From Methylocystis sp. SC2 (GTDB lineage: Bacteria > Pseudomonadota > Alphaproteobacteria > Rhizobiales > Beijerinckiaceae), in NCBI RefSeq assembly GCF_000304315.1, contig NC_018485.1:3380501-3444500 (forward strand): a stretch of DNA of 64,000 bases, written 5' to 3'. This document shows positions 43,941 through 57,204 of this stretch, one piece after another (position 1 is the stretch's first letter; each line of letters opens with the position of its first letter). The translations under genes and the position numbers were made by a program. The notes below the pieces were generated by a model. It made no database searches and was not told where the DNA came from. It worked only from the letters and a program-made list of their open reading frames with translations.

Positions 43941-44870
43941 CTATTCGCTCGCTTTCCCCATCATCAGGTCGAGATTTTGCACCGCTGCGCCGGCCGCGCC
44001 CTTGCCGAGATTATCGAGCCGGGCGACGAGCAGGGCGTGACGGCGCGGCTCATTGGCGATGACGAAGACCTCCAAATCGTCGGTTCCGTTCAGCGCCAGC
44101 GGGTCGAGCTTGCCGCTTGTCGGCGCAGCCGCGTGCCGGACATGTTTCGCCTCGGCGTAGTGACGCGCATAGGCGGCCTCGAAATCTGCGGCTTTGGGCT
44201 TGCCGGGCAAGGCGTCGAGCGCGAGCGGCGTCGAGACCAGCATGCCTTGCCTGAAATTGCCGACCGAGGGCACGAAAAGCGGCCGCGCGGAAAGCTTCGA
44301 ATAGGCCATGATCTCCGGCACATGTTTGTGCTCGAGTCCGAGCGCATAGAGTTCGAAGGGCGGCGCTTCGCCGCGCTGATAGGCTTCGATCATCTGCCGT
44401 CCGCCGCCCGAATAGCCCGAGATGGCGTTGATCGTCAGCGGCTGGTCCGACCGGATAAGCCCGGCGTCGACGAGCGGACGGATGAGCGCGATCGCGCCCG
44501 TGGCGTAGCAGCCGACGTTCGCGATCTTGCGGCCGCGGGCGATCGCCGCCGCCTGACCCTTGCAAAGCTCCGCGAAGCCGTAGACCCAACCCTCCGCCAC
44601 GCGATGGGCGGTGGAGGCGTCGAGCAACCGCGGGCCGCCCGCGCCGAGGGCGTCGCAGAGCGCGACGGTTTCTCTGGCCGCGTCGTCCGGCAGACACAAA
44701 ATCGCGATGTCGACGGAAGCGAGAATGTCGCGTTTCGCGGCGACGTCCTTGCGCGTCTCCTGTGGGAGCGCGTGGAGCGAAATGTCCGCGCGCCCGGAGA
44801 GCCGCTCGCGGATTTCGAGCCCCGTGGTGCCGGCGTCGCCGTCGATGAAGATCTTGGTTTTTGTCGTCAT
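43941..44870 (-). CDS. argC: N-acetyl-gamma-glutamyl-phosphate reductase, type 2
   Basis: Third enzyme of arginine synthesis; NADPH-dependent reduction of the acyl phosphate. The 309-residue protein has the short type-2 form with IFIDGDAGTTGLEI (7-20) and the catalytic C121 in ANVGCYATGA. The H and G residues of the GLEHKHVPEI segment (about 187-196) fit the active site. ATG at 44870 is chosen over 44879. It is convergent with the transglycosylase. Confidence 0.93.
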   Translation of the reverse strand: MTTKTKIFIDGDAGTTGLEIRERLSGRADISLHALPQETRKDVAAKRDILASVDIAILCLPDDAARETVALCDALGAGGPRLLDASTAHRVAEGWVYGFAELCKGQAAAIARGRKIANVGCYATGAIALIRPLVDAGLIRSDQPLTINAISGYSGGGRQMIEAYQRGEAPPFELYALGLEHKHVPEIMAYSKLSARPLFVPSVGNFRQGMLVSTPLALDALPGKPKAADFEAAYARHYAEAKHVRHAAAPTSGKLDPLALNGTDDLEVFVIANEPRRHALLVARLDNLGKGAAGAAVQNLDLMMGKASE

Positions 44871-45008
44871 GGCCCGCATCTAGTCGATTTGGCGAAGAAG
44901 AAAAAGGATTGTCGCGAAGAACCGTCACGCGTTTTTGACGCGCGCGGCGCGCCATCCTATAGCGCGGCGGGACTCACTCCCGGGGCGGCGCAGTCAAAAG
45001 TGGAGCCG

Positions 45009-45194
45009 ATGGTCGACAGTCCGTGCATAAAGATCTGCGAACTCGATCAGGACGGCGTGTGCGTCGGCTGCGGCCGCACGCGCGCCGAGATCGCCGGCTG
45101 GATGTCGATGTCGGATGCGCAAAAGGCCGAGGTCGTCGAACTGGCCGAGCGGCGCAGATCCGCACGTCGCAAACAAGCGCGCGCCAGCAAATAA
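45009..45194 (+). CDS. DUF1289 small cysteine protein
   Basis: A 61-residue protein of the DUF1289 family: SPCIKICELD and GVCVGCGRTRAEI place four cysteines (C6, C10, C18, C21), which look like a small metal site, followed by the conserved IAGWMSMSDAQKAEV helix. Function is unknown, though metal or Fe-S binding is likely. ATG at 45009 is inside a purine-rich stretch; GTG at 45000 is an alternative. Confidence 0.85.
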   Translation: MVDSPCIKICELDQDGVCVGCGRTRAEIAGWMSMSDAQKAEVVELAERRRSARRKQARASK

Positions 45195-45286
45195 TCCTTT
45201 GAAATGGATTGGCGCCAGCTTGATCGTCCCTACTTTGCATTTTGAGGGCGAAATCACTCGCGCCCGCTTCCAAAGGAGGAGCGGCC

Positions 45287-45472
45287 ATGGCGAAACAGGT
45301 CGCGGAAAGAGACGGCGCGTTGCGGGCATATGCGCTGCGGTTGGTGGATTCGGTCTACAACGCTTCGGTCTATTCGGTGATCGGCTACACCGCGCTCCTG
45401 GCCATGCTTGCGGTCATGGCTTTGGCGGTCTGCTTGAAAATCATTTACGTGCCTGAATTCCACCCCTGGTAG
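45287..45472 (+). CDS. Small single-pass membrane protein
   Basis: A 61-residue protein with a polar 28-residue N terminus and one membrane helix (about 30-52), ending YVPEFHPW. I recognise no family. The AAAGGAGG ribosome-binding site seven bases before the ATG is one of the best in the window, which strongly supports it as a real gene. It may be co-transcribed with the next gene, which starts ten bases later at a TTG. Confidence 0.7.
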   Translation: MAKQVAERDGALRAYALRLVDSVYNASVYSVIGYTALLAMLAVMALAVCLKIIYVPEFHPW

Positions 45473-45481
45473 CCGCGCTCA

Positions 45482-45940
45482 TTGCCCAAGCGCCTGCTCA
45501 TCGTCGCGCATGCGCCGTCGCGCAACACCGAGCGGCTGAGGGACGCGGTCGCCGCCGGCGCGCGGGCGCCCGAGGGCGTCGAGGTCGAGACGCTCTGCCC
45601 CTTCGCGGCGACGCCCGAGCATGTTCTCGCCGCGCAGGCGGTCATTCTCGGAACCACCGAAAATCTCGGTTACATGAGCGGCGCGCTCAAGGACTTCTTC
45701 GACCGTTGTTACTATCCCCTGTTGGAGCGCACCCAGGGCCTGCCTTACGCGCTCTATATTCGCGCCGGCCACGACGGAACAGGAACGCGGCGCGGCGTCG
45801 AGACGATCGCGACGGGCCTGCGCTGGCGGGCGGTCCGCGAGCCGCTCATCTGCCGCGGCGAATGGCGGGAGGACTTCGTCGACGCATGCCGCGAACTGGG
45901 GATGCTCGTCGCGGCGGGCCTCGACGTGGGGGCGATTTGA
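45482..45940 (+). CDS. Flavodoxin-fold NAD(P)H oxidoreductase-like protein
   Basis: A 152-residue protein resembling NADPH-dependent FMN reductases: strand LLIVAHAPSRNTERL (5-19) as the flavin phosphate loop, GTTENLGYMSGALKDFFDRCYY (about 57-78) as the conserved second loop, and an ALYIRAGHDGTG strand (about 90-101). The only in-frame start after the upstream stop is TTG at 45482, with no ribosome-binding site, so translation may be coupled to the small membrane protein upstream. Confidence 0.75.
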   Translation: MPKRLLIVAHAPSRNTERLRDAVAAGARAPEGVEVETLCPFAATPEHVLAAQAVILGTTENLGYMSGALKDFFDRCYYPLLERTQGLPYALYIRAGHDGTGTRRGVETIATGLRWRAVREPLICRGEWREDFVDACRELGMLVAAGLDVGAI

Positions 45941-46011
45941 GCCGATCAAGCCATCGTCTATAGCAGCCGTGCGGGCCGTAGGCCTGCGCGAACGATGGTC
46001 CGGCGGAGCGA

Positions 46012-47379
46012 ATGCAGCGAAGCGACGATTTTCTCGGCCATCCGCGCGGGCTCGGTTTTCTGTTCGCTTCCGAAATGTGGGAGCGGTTTTCCTATTACGG
46101 CATGCGGGCGCTTCTCGTCCTCTATATGGTCGACTACCTGCTGACGCCGGCGCGCATGGACGCGGCGCTCGGCCTAGACGCCTTGAAGCGCGGACTCGAG
46201 ACGCTTTTCGGTCCGCTCGGCCCGCAGCCTTTCGCCTCGCAAATCTATGGTCTTTACACAGGCCTCGTTTATCTCGCGCCGATTCTTGGCGGGGCGATCG
46301 CCGACCGCTGGTTCGGGCGCACGCGCACGATCGTGATCGGCGCGGCGTTGATGGCCGTCGGCCATTTCATGATGGCCTTCGATCGCCTGTTTCTGATCGC
46401 GCTGCTTTGCATCGCGCTGGGCTGCGGCGGCTTCAAGCCGAACATCTCCGTCCAGGTCGGGGAGCTTTATGCGCCGACGGACGCCCGTCGCGACCGCGCT
46501 TTTTCGATTTTCTACGTCGGCATCAATATCGGCGCGTTCTTCGCGCCGCTGGTTTGCGGAACAGTCGGGGAGACGATCGGCTGGCATTACGGCTTCGCCT
46601 GCGCGGGCGTCGGCATGGCGATCGGCCTCGCGACCTATGTGATCGGTCTTCCGAGCCTGCCGCCCGAGCCGATGCGCGGCCAATGGCGCGCGCCGACGGC
46701 GCAGGCGCGCGCGCAGTTTCGCCGCTCGTTCGCCATCCTGATGCTGCTCTTCGCGCCTTCCGCGCTGTTCTGGGCGGCCTTTGAGCAGCAGGGCAACACG
46801 ATCGCGCTCTGGGCGGCGCAGTCCACCGACCGCGGCGTCGATGTTTTCGGATGGCGCGCCGAAATTCCGGTGACGTGGTTTCAGGCCTTCAATCCGCTGA
46901 TGATCTTTCTCTTCACGCCGCCGCTCGTGTCCTTCTGGAGCCGGCTTTCCCGGGCCGGGCGCGAGCCTTCGACGATCGGCAAAATGTCGCTTGGCTGTCT
47001 CGGCGTCGCCGTGAGCTATGGCGTCATGGCGCTCGCCGCCTGGACGAGCGACGGCGACAAAGTGAGCTGGCTTTGGCTCCTCGCCTTTTTTTGCGTCATC
47101 ACCGTTTCAGAACTGCACTTTTCGCCGATCGCCCTGTCGCTCGTGTCGCATGTCGCGCCGGAAGGATCGCGCTCGGCGCTGATGGGCCTATGGTTCACAT
47201 CGATGTTTCTCGGCAATCTCCTGGCGGGATGGCTCGGCAGTTTGTGGTCGAGCGTCGCCAGCGTGCATTTCTTCCTGCTCATGGGCGCGCTCGGCGCCCT
47301 CGGCGCGCTGATCGTCGAGGCTGCGCGGCGACCGCTTGGGGGCCTCCTGTCTTCCCGCGTAAGGCATAGAGGCGACTGA
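46012..47379 (+). CDS. POT/PTR family proton-coupled oligopeptide transporter
   Basis: A 455-residue transporter of the major facilitator superfamily with about 12-14 membrane helices. The proton-coupling ExxER motif is in SEMWERFSYYGMRALLVLYM (about 20-39), and GGFKPNISVQVGELY and FSIFYVGINIGAF (about 163-175) are the two PTR2 signatures. It likely imports di- and tripeptides. The gene stands alone before alaS. Confidence 0.92.
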   Translation: MQRSDDFLGHPRGLGFLFASEMWERFSYYGMRALLVLYMVDYLLTPARMDAALGLDALKRGLETLFGPLGPQPFASQIYGLYTGLVYLAPILGGAIADRWFGRTRTIVIGAALMAVGHFMMAFDRLFLIALLCIALGCGGFKPNISVQVGELYAPTDARRDRAFSIFYVGINIGAFFAPLVCGTVGETIGWHYGFACAGVGMAIGLATYVIGLPSLPPEPMRGQWRAPTAQARAQFRRSFAILMLLFAPSALFWAAFEQQGNTIALWAAQSTDRGVDVFGWRAEIPVTWFQAFNPLMIFLFTPPLVSFWSRLSRAGREPSTIGKMSLGCLGVAVSYGVMALAAWTSDGDKVSWLWLLAFFCVITVSELHFSPIALSLVSHVAPEGSRSALMGLWFTSMFLGNLLAGWLGSLWSSVASVHFFLLMGALGALGALIVEAARRPLGGLLSSRVRHRGD

Positions 47380-47711
47380 GAGGAGCGGCGCGCGCTCTGT
47401 CGTCGGCTCGCCGCCGCCGCAACGGCAATGTTAGCCGGTCCGGCGCGGTTCAAGTTACACGAGATGAGGAAGTCTTCACCCGATCGCCTTGCCTCGCGGC
47501 CCCTCGCCATTGCCGTTTCCCCCCGAAACTGTCATATCGCGCATGATGAAGCGCGCGACGGCGCCGTCTGCCGCAGCCTTCGCCGCAACCTTGGACCGTC
47601 GCCTGTTTCGTTGAAACGAAAGGCCGCTCCAGGTTATTGTTTTAAACGCGTCTCCCGCATCGGCGCAGAAGCCGCTTCGGCGACGGAGACGCATTCGCGA
47701 GCCGTGACCGC
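47380..47711. other. Intergenic region upstream of alaS
   Basis: A 332-base spacer with no supported gene. It contains a seven-base inverted repeat, TTTCGTT-GA-AACGAAA (47606-47621), about 90 bases before the alaS start, which could be an operator or leader hairpin. An AT-rich patch (47634-47646) follows it and may be the alaS promoter. Confidence 0.4.
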
Positions 47712-50384
47712 ATGAGTGGCGTCAACCAGATCCGAACCGCCTTCCTCGACTATTTCGCGCATAATGGGCACGAGAAAGTCGCCTCCTCGTCGCTTGTGCC
47801 GCACAATGATCCGACGTTGATGTTCACCAACGCCGGCATGGTGCCCTTCAAGAACGTCTTCACCGGCGTCGAGAAACGCGCCTATGCGCGCGCCGCCTCG
47901 GCGCAAAAATGCGTGCGCGCCGGCGGCAAGCATAACGACCTCGACAATGTCGGCTACACCGCGCGCCATCACACCTTCTTTGAAATGCTGGGCAATTTCT
48001 CCTTCGGAGACTATTTCAAGGAAGGCGCGATCGAGCTCGCCTGGAACCTCATTACGCGCGAATTCGGGCTCAACGTCGATCGGCTGCTCGTCACGGTCTA
48101 TCACGATGACGACGAGGCCTATGATCTGTGGAAAAAGATCGCCGGCTTCGACGACAGCCGCATCATCCGCATCGCCAGCGCCGACAATTTCTGGAGCATG
48201 GGCGACACCGGCCCCTGCGGCCCCTGCTCGGAGATCTTCTACGACCAGGGCGAGGCGCTCAAAGGCGGTCCGCCCGGCAGCCCTGACGAGGACGGCGACA
48301 GGTTCCTGGAGTTCTGGAACCTCGTCTTCATGCAATATGAGCAGGTGGCGCCGGGCCAACGCGCGCCGCTGCCGCGTCCGTCGATCGACACCGGCATGGG
48401 CTTGGAGCGCATCGCCGCGCTGATGCAGGGCGTGACCTCCAATTACGACATCGATCTCTTCCGTGCGCTCACCGGCGCCGTCGCCGATTTCACCGGCGCG
48501 CCGGTCGACGGCCCGCAGGGCGCGAGCCATCGCGTCATCGCCGACCATCTGCGCGCCTCCTCCTTCCTCGTCGCCGACGGCGTCACGCCGTCGAACGAAG
48601 GCCGCGGCTATGTGCTGCGGCGAATCATGCGCCGCGCCATGCGCCATGCGCAGCTGCTCGGCGCGAAGGAGCCGCTGATGTGGCGGCTGGCGCCGACGCT
48701 CGTCGCCGAGATGGGCCTGGCCTATCCGGAGCTCGTGCGCGCGCAGTCGCTCATCGCCGACACGCTGCTCAGCGAAGAGACGCGCTTTCGCGCAACCTTG
48801 GCGCGCGGCCTCGCGATCCTTGACGAGGAGACGGCGGCGCTCGGCCAGGGCGACAAGCTGTCCGGCGAAACCGCGTTCAAGCTCTACGACACCTACGGCT
48901 TTCCGCTCGATCTCACCGAGGACGCCCTGCGTCCGCGCGGCATCGGCGTCGACAAGGAGGTCTTTAACGCCGCGATGGAGCGCCAGCGGGCGGACGCGCG
49001 CAAGGCCTGGGCCGGCTCCGGCGAAACCGCGACCGAAGCGCTTTGGTTCGCGCTGAAGGAACGTCTCGGCGCGACCGAATTCCTCGGCTACGAAACGGAA
49101 AGAAGCGAAGGCGTCGTCACCGCCATCATTCATGACGGGGGCGAGGCCTTTTCGCTGAAGGAAGGCGCGCGCGGGGCGCTGATCCTCAATCAGACCCCCT
49201 TCTATGGCGAGTCGGGCGGACAGGTCGGCGACGTCGGCGTGATGCGCGCCCGCGGCGTGCGCTTTCGCGTCGAAAACAGCATCAAGAAACTTGGCGACCT
49301 CATCGTTCACGAGGGCGTCGTCGAAGAGGGCGAGATCACGCCCGGCCTCGCGCTCGAACTCGACGTCGACCACGAGCGGCGCACGCAGGCGCGCGCCAAT
49401 CATTCGGCCACGCATATTCTGCATGAGGCGCTGCGGCAGGTGCTCGGCGAGCATGTGGCGCAGAAGGGATCGCTCGTCGCGCCGGATCGGCTGCGCTTCG
49501 ACTTCACCCATCCGAAACCGCTCACCGATGAGGAGCTGGCGCGCGTCGAGACGCTGGCCAATGAGATCGTTCAGGATAATGCGCCGGTCGAGACCCGCGT
49601 GATGGCCCAGGACGACGCCATCCGCTCCGGCGCGCGCGCGCTCTTTGGCGAGAAATACGGCGACGAAGTGCGCGTCGTCTCGATGGGCCCGGTGAATCCC
49701 GGCGCCGCCCACGCCTTTTCCGTCGAGCTGTGCGGCGGCACGCATGTTTCGCGCACCGGCGATATCGGGCTCATCGCCATCGTCGGCGAAGCCGCGGTTG
49801 CCTCCGGCGTGCGCCGCATCGAGGCGCGCACCGCCGAGGGCGCGCGCGGCCAGCTCGTGGCGCAATCGCGCGCGCTGCGCGACATGGCGGCGCTGATGCG
49901 CGCGCCGCTCGAGGACGCGCCGGCGCGGCTTGCCGCTCTGCTCGACGAGCGCAAGCGGCTGGAGCGCGAACTCGCCGACGCCAAGCGCAAACTGGCGATG
50001 GGCGGCGGCGCTGGCGACGGCGCCGCTGAGAAGCCGAGGGACATCGGCGGCGTCAAGCTGCTCGCGCGCGCGGTCGAAGGCATCGAGGCCAAGGATTTGA
50101 AGTCGATGGTCGACGACGCCAAGAAGGCGATCGGCTCGGGCGTCGTCGCCATCGCCAGCGCCTCGCCCGACGGCAAGGCCGGCATCGTCGTCGGCGTCAC
50201 CGACGATCTCACCGAAAAATACAGCGCCGTGGATTTCGTGCGAGTCGCGAGCGTCATGCTGGGCGGCAAAGGCGGCGGCGGAAGGCCCGATCTCGCGCAG
50301 GCGGGCGGCCCCAACGCCGCCGCCATCGATCAGGCGCTCGCCTCCGTCGAGGACGCGTTGCGCGGAAAAGCAGCCGCGCCATGA
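47712..50384 (+). CDS. alaS: Alanyl-tRNA synthetase
   Basis: Charges tRNA-Ala and edits mischarged Ser or Gly. The 890-residue protein has the class II core at the N terminus ([15 protein letters not shown] region, [20 protein letters not shown]), the editing domain with [12 protein letters not shown] (HxxxH) and the distal [13 protein letters not shown] (CxxxH), and the C-terminal DHHA1-like domain with [16 protein letters not shown] (about 858-873). The stop overlaps the start of the ion-channel gene (ATGA). Confidence 0.97.
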   Translation: MSGVNQIRTAFLDYFAHNGHEKVASSSLVPHNDPTLMFTNAGMVPFKNVFTGVEKRAYARAASAQKCVRAGGKHNDLDNVGYTARHHTFFEMLGNFSFGDYFKEGAIELAWNLITREFGLNVDRLLVTVYHDDDEAYDLWKKIAGFDDSRIIRIASADNFWSMGDTGPCGPCSEIFYDQGEALKGGPPGSPDEDGDRFLEFWNLVFMQYEQVAPGQRAPLPRPSIDTGMGLERIAALMQGVTSNYDIDLFRALTGAVADFTGAPVDGPQGASHRVIADHLRASSFLVADGVTPSNEGRGYVLRRIMRRAMRHAQLLGAKEPLMWRLAPTLVAEMGLAYPELVRAQSLIADTLLSEETRFRATLARGLAILDEETAALGQGDKLSGETAFKLYDTYGFPLDLTEDALRPRGIGVDKEVFNAAMERQRADARKAWAGSGETATEALWFALKERLGATEFLGYETERSEGVVTAIIHDGGEAFSLKEGARGALILNQTPFYGESGGQVGDVGVMRARGVRFRVENSIKKLGDLIVHEGVVEEGEITPGLALELDVDHERRTQARANHSATHILHEALRQVLGEHVAQKGSLVAPDRLRFDFTHPKPLTDEELARVETLANEIVQDNAPVETRVMAQDDAIRSGARALFGEKYGDEVRVVSMGPVNPGAAHAFSVELCGGTHVSRTGDIGLIAIVGEAAVASGVRRIEARTAEGARGQLVAQSRALRDMAALMRAPLEDAPARLAALLDERKRLERELADAKRKLAMGGGAGDGAAEKPRDIGGVKLLARAVEGIEAKDLKSMVDDAKKAIGSGVVAIASASPDGKAGIVVGVTDDLTEKYSAVDFVRVASVMLGGKGGGGRPDLAQAGGPNAAAIDQALASVEDALRGKAAAP

Positions 50385-51625
50385 GCGAGCCGGACCGGCG
50401 GCGCGGTCTGGCTTTGTTGCGGCGGCGCGTCCACGTCGTCCTTGACGGCGGCAGCCACGATCGGTTCGCGCGCGTCGTCCATCGCGGGCTGATTGGGCTC
50501 GTCCTGCTGTCGGTCGTTTCGGTGATCTTCGAATCGGTGCCGGACTATAGCGACCGCTATGAGGACGTCTTCACCGTCATCGAATATGTCGCGGTCGCCG
50601 CCTTCACGCTCGAATATATTTTGCGCGTCTGGTGCGCGCCCGAACATACGCTCTACGCGCGCCGCTCGCCGACGGCGGCGCGGCTCTCCTTCATCGCCTC
50701 GGGCTGGGCGCTGATCGACCTCGCCGCGTTCCTGCCCTTCTATCTTTCGTTCTACTTCTCGGCGGATTTGCGCGTCTTCTTGATGCTGCGCCTGCTGCGA
50801 TTCTTCAAATTCGCGCGTTATTCCCCCGGCATCCGCACCTTGCTCGCGGTGATCGAGGCCGAGCGCAAGGCGCTGCTCGCCTGGCTGATCATTCTGTTTG
50901 GCGCGGTGCTGTTCTTTTCGACCGCGATGCATATCGCCGAGCACGAGGCGCAGCCCGAAAAATTCGGCACGATTCCCGACGCCATGTGGTGGGCGATCGA
51001 AACCGTGACGACCGTCGGCTATGGCGAAGTGATTCCACTCACGCTGGCGGGCAAGCTCATCGCCTCCTTCGCGATGGTGACGGGCTTTCTGCTGCTGGGC
51101 CTGCCGGTCGGCATTCTCGCCACCGCCTTCGCCGAAGAGATTCACCGGCGCGAATTCGTCGTCACCTGGACGATGGTCGCCAGCGTGCCGCTGTTTCGCG
51201 GCCTCGACGCGGCCGGAATCGCGGAGATCATGCGTTACCTTCGGGCGCAATCCATCCCCCGGGGCGCAATGATCGTGCGCAAGGGCGATCCCGCCCACTC
51301 GATGTATTTCATCGCCGAGGGCGAGGTTGAAGTCGAGCTGGCGCATGAAAACGTCACGCTCGGCGAAGGCCAGTTCTTCGGCGAGATCGCCGTGCTGCGC
51401 AAAACGTCGCGCACCGCCGACGTGCGGGCGACCGCGGCGACGAAGCTCCTCATTCTGGACGCCTATGATCTGCAGACGCTGACCAAGCGCAATCCGGAAA
51501 TCGGCGACGCGATACGCGAGGTCGCCCAGTCGCGATCGGGATTGGCGCCCGTCGAGCTGCACGGCGACATCACCGAGGCCGAACTCGAAGAACCGGCGGC
51601 GTCGGCGGAAGCGGACGAGGCGTAG
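50381..51625 (+). CDS. Cyclic-nucleotide-gated potassium channel
   Basis: A 414-residue six-TM channel. A voltage-sensor-like region (S1-S4) ends in the arginine-bearing [19 protein letters not shown] (about 137-155). The pore helix and filter are TTVGYGE (210-216), the K+ selectivity signature. A C-terminal cyclic-nucleotide-binding domain (about 265-380) has the phosphate-binding cassette [19 protein letters not shown]. It resembles MlotiK1 from Mesorhizobium. Its start overlaps the alaS stop, which is an unusual pairing. Confidence 0.93.
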   Translation: MSEPDRRRGLALLRRRVHVVLDGGSHDRFARVVHRGLIGLVLLSVVSVIFESVPDYSDRYEDVFTVIEYVAVAAFTLEYILRVWCAPEHTLYARRSPTAARLSFIASGWALIDLAAFLPFYLSFYFSADLRVFLMLRLLRFFKFARYSPGIRTLLAVIEAERKALLAWLIILFGAVLFFSTAMHIAEHEAQPEKFGTIPDAMWWAIETVTTVGYGEVIPLTLAGKLIASFAMVTGFLLLGLPVGILATAFAEEIHRREFVVTWTMVASVPLFRGLDAAGIAEIMRYLRAQSIPRGAMIVRKGDPAHSMYFIAEGEVEVELAHENVTLGEGQFFGEIAVLRKTSRTADVRATAATKLLILDAYDLQTLTKRNPEIGDAIREVAQSRSGLAPVELHGDITEAELEEPAASAEADEA

Positions 51626-51937
51626 ATCACGCTGCGTTGAGCGGTTCCGCATGGGAGCGCCGCGGATGCCCGCGACAAGCGCGCGGGCGGGGCGCGCAGA
51701 GGAAGCGCATGGCGACGAAGAGACACTCGCGTGGAAGCAGAGTCTCTAACCTCGTTGCGCAATCACTCAGCCGTCATGGCCGGGCTTGTCCCGGCCATCC
51801 ACGCCGAGAGGAAGCGCAAACGTTGAGAGATTCGCCGGACGGCGTCACGTGAATGCCCGCGACAAGCGCGGGCAGGGCGCCGAGAGAAACTGCGAGACTG
51901 CGCGGCGGGCGCCGCGTGAATGTCCGGCGCGGTCGGA
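51626..51937. other. Repeat-filled region between the channel gene and atpC
   Basis: This 312-base gap between convergent genes holds no gene. It consists largely of palindromic repeats: GCCCGCG-ACAAG-CGCGCGGGC (51668-51688), the ATGGCCGGG/CCCGGCCAT stem (51776-51798) and GCCCGCG-ACAAG-CGCGGGC (51855-51873). Confidence 0.6.
51776..51873. repeat. Two-part intergenic palindromic repeat downstream of atpC
   Basis: The first stem (ATGGCCGGG with CCCGGCCAT around CTTGT) and the second stem (GCCCGCG with CGCGGGC around ACAAG) are the two halves of a common alphaproteobacterial repeat. Related single halves occur at 52371-52403 and 54821-54852 inside the atp operon. Confidence 0.7.
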
Positions 51938-52339
51938 TCAGCCGCCGATCGCCGCGCGCAGCTCCTGCAATTGCGCCAGCTTGTCGGACGCGGCGAGACG
52001 CGCTTCGTCAGACTTGGCGTCGGCGATGTCTTCGCGCGCATTCCGAATGTCGGCGTCGACCTTGGCGACGTCGATTTCGGAAAGCGGAATCGCCTGTTCG
52101 GCGAGAATGGTGAAGCCGGACGCGTTGACGTCGGCGAATCCCCCGCGCACGAAAAGCTTCTCGACCTTGCCCTCGCCGCCGGCCACCGTCACGACTCCCG
52201 CCTTCAGCGTGGTCATCACCGGCGCATGGTCCTTGAGCACGGTGAACTGGCCGTCGGCGCCGGGCGCGACAACCGATTCGACCTCGCCGGAGAAGAGATG
52301 CTTCTCGGGAGAGACGAGTTCGAAGTGGAATGCAGCCAT
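51938..52339 (-). CDS. atpC: F1 ATP synthase epsilon subunit
   Basis: A 133-residue regulatory subunit of the rotor. The N-terminal beta sandwich has [16 protein letters not shown] (about 5-20) and [16 protein letters not shown] (about 30-45); the C-terminal helical part is about 90-133. ATG at 52339 is chosen; the open frame upstream crosses a palindromic repeat. Last gene of the atpHAGDC operon. Confidence 0.95.
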   Translation of the reverse strand: MAAFHFELVSPEKHLFSGEVESVVAPGADGQFTVLKDHAPVMTTLKAGVVTVAGGEGKVEKLFVRGGFADVNASGFTILAEQAIPLSEIDVAKVDADIRNAREDIADAKSDEARLAASDKLAQLQELRAAIGG

Positions 52340-52370
52340 GATGTTCTCCGACGGCGCTTTGCGTTCCAGC

Positions 52371-52403
52371 CCGTCATGGCCGGACTTGACCCGGCCATCC
52401 ACG
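52371..52403. repeat. Palindromic repeat between atpD and atpC
   Basis: CCGTC followed by ATGGCCGG / CCGGCCAT stem around ACTTGAC, inside the ATP synthase transcription unit. Confidence 0.75.
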
Positions 52404-52456
52404 AAAACTGATCAGCGTCGTGGCCGAAGCATGTCCGGCCGAAACGCTTGCTAAAA

Positions 52457-53908
<1,452 letters not shown>

Positions 53909-54790
53909 TCAGAGCGCCTCGGCGCCCGAGATGATTTCGATGAGCTCCTTGGTGATCATCGCCTGACGCGACCTGTTGTAGATCGTCGTCTGCTTCTTGA
54001 TCATGTCGCCGGCGTTGCGCGTCGCATTGTCCATCGCGCTCATGCGGGCGCCCTGTTCGGAGGCGGCGTTCTCGAGCAGCGCGCGGAACACCTGCACGGA
54101 GATGTTGCGCGGCAGCAGCGTCGAGAGAATTTCGTCCTGTCCCGGCTCATACTCGTAGGACGCCTGCGGACCTTCGACCGGCGGCGCGTTTTCGTTCGAG
54201 GGAATTTGCGCCGGGATGAGCTGCTGCGCGGTCGGAATTTGAGCGATCACCGATTTGAAGCGCGAGAAGAACAGCGTCGCGACGTCGAAGCCGCCCTCTT
54301 CGAACATGCGGATGATCTTCTTGCCGATCTCATCGGCGGTGTCGAAGCCCATCTGCTTGACGCCGCGCAGCTCGATGACCTCGATGATGTGGCGCTCATA
54401 CTGGCGGCGGAGCTGCTCGAAACCCTTCTTGCCGACGCAGAGGATCTTGACGGTCTTGCCCTGATCCTGAAGCCGCGCGATGTGCTCGCGGGCGAGACGC
54501 ACGATGGAGGAATTGAAGGCGCCGCACAGGCCGCGCTCGGCGGTGGCGACGATCAGGAGATGCGTCTCGTCCTTGCCATTGCCGGCGAGTAGCGCAGGTC
54601 CGCCCGCCGTCACGCCGGAGGCGAGATTGGCGAGCACCGACTCCATCCGTTCGGCATAGGGACGCGCCGCCTCCGCCGCCGACTGGGCGCGGCGCAATTT
54701 CGCGGCGGCGACCATCTGCATGGCCTTGGTGATCTTCTGCGTCGCCTTGACGGAGGAGATGCGGTTTCGAAGATCCTTTAGCGAGGGCAT
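53909..54790 (-). CDS. atpG: F1 ATP synthase gamma subunit
   Basis: The central rotor shaft, 293 residues. The N-terminal coiled coil [28 protein letters not shown] (2-29) and the C-terminal [32 protein letters not shown] helix are diagnostic. A loop of about 20 residues with [12 protein letters not shown] (about 203) matches the short alphaproteobacterial insertion. ATG at 54790 is chosen because the coiled coil starts there. Confidence 0.97.
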   Translation of the reverse strand: MPSLKDLRNRISSVKATQKITKAMQMVAAAKLRRAQSAAEAARPYAERMESVLANLASGVTAGGPALLAGNGKDETHLLIVATAERGLCGAFNSSIVRLAREHIARLQDQGKTVKILCVGKKGFEQLRRQYERHIIEVIELRGVKQMGFDTADEIGKKIIRMFEEGGFDVATLFFSRFKSVIAQIPTAQQLIPAQIPSNENAPPVEGPQASYEYEPGQDEILSTLLPRNISVQVFRALLENAASEQGARMSAMDNATRNAGDMIKKQTTIYNRSRQAMITKELIEIISGAEAL

Positions 54791-54820
54791 ATCGTTTTGC
54801 CTGTCTCGTTTTTCCAACGC

Positions 54821-54852
54821 CCGTCATGGCCAGGCTTGTCCCGGCCATGACG
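54821..54852. repeat. Palindromic repeat between atpA and atpG
   Basis: CGTCATGGCC and GGCCATGACG form a perfect ten-base stem around an AGGCTTGTCCC core, between the stop of atpA and the start of atpG. Confidence 0.75.
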
Positions 54853-54861
54853 ACACGCTCG

Positions 54862-56390
<1,529 letters not shown>

Positions 56391-56391
<1 letters not shown>

Positions 56392-56954
56392 CAGCCGACC
56401 TCTTTCATGCGTGTGCGGATTGCGTTGAGCTTGGTGCGCACGGAGGCGTCGACCATGCGTGAACCGATTTTGACGACCAGACCGCCGATGATCGACGGAT
56501 CCGTCTTCACATTGAGATCGATGGTCTTGCCGCCGGTGACGCCGGCGAGCGTCTCGCGCAGCGCGGCTTCATGATCCGGCTTCAGCGGCGCCGCGATCGT
56601 CACGTCGGCGCGCACCAGGCCCTTCGCCTTGTCGTGCAGGCGGCGATAGGCGGCGATCATGTCGGAGATGATGAAGAGACGCCGCTTGGCGGCGACGAGA
56701 CGGATGAAATTGGCGGCGACGCCGGAGATCTGGCCCTTATTGAGAACGGGTTCGAGGGCTTCGAGCTGCTCCTTGGCGGAGAACACCGGGCTTTTGACCA
56801 TCCGCTTGAGATCGGCGCTGCCGTCCAGCAGAGTCTTGAATCGATCGAGCGCCGCGGCGACGTCATCGGCGGCGTGGTTTTCCGTCGCCAAATCATAGAG
56901 TGCGGAGGCGTAGCGACCCGCAACGCCCGATAAGGAATCTCCGTCTTGAGCCAC
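56391..56954 (-). CDS. atpH: F1 ATP synthase delta subunit
   Basis: The stator-linking subunit (OSCP), 187 residues. The N-terminal helical domain starts [14 protein letters not shown] (10-23), and the C-terminal signature is [25 protein letters not shown] (about 152-176). A GTG start is used. It is the first gene of the operon. The 250-base divergent gap to mtnP should carry its promoter. Confidence 0.94.
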
Positions 56955-57204
56955 TTGGTTCGCTCGTCAATCTACGCCGTTTGGAGACGCCGCTCGCAGT
57001 GCAATTCGCACGGTCGCGACGATTAAGCGGTTAGCCTCAAACGACGGATGCTGTAGGAAAAGGAACGAGGGCCGCTGCGCCCCAGCTCCAAGGCGAGCGT
57101 CCCCTAACACAGGCGTTTTGGGGGCGCAACCCTGTCACATTGCCGCGATTTTTGGCGCCGGTCCCCAACCGGCCAAGCAACAGCTGTCGAAGGAGACATG
57201 ATTC

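Noticed and set aside
47634-49865. 743-codon open frame on the minus strand
   Set aside because: It runs antisense through alaS; composition is shadow-like and no domain is readable.
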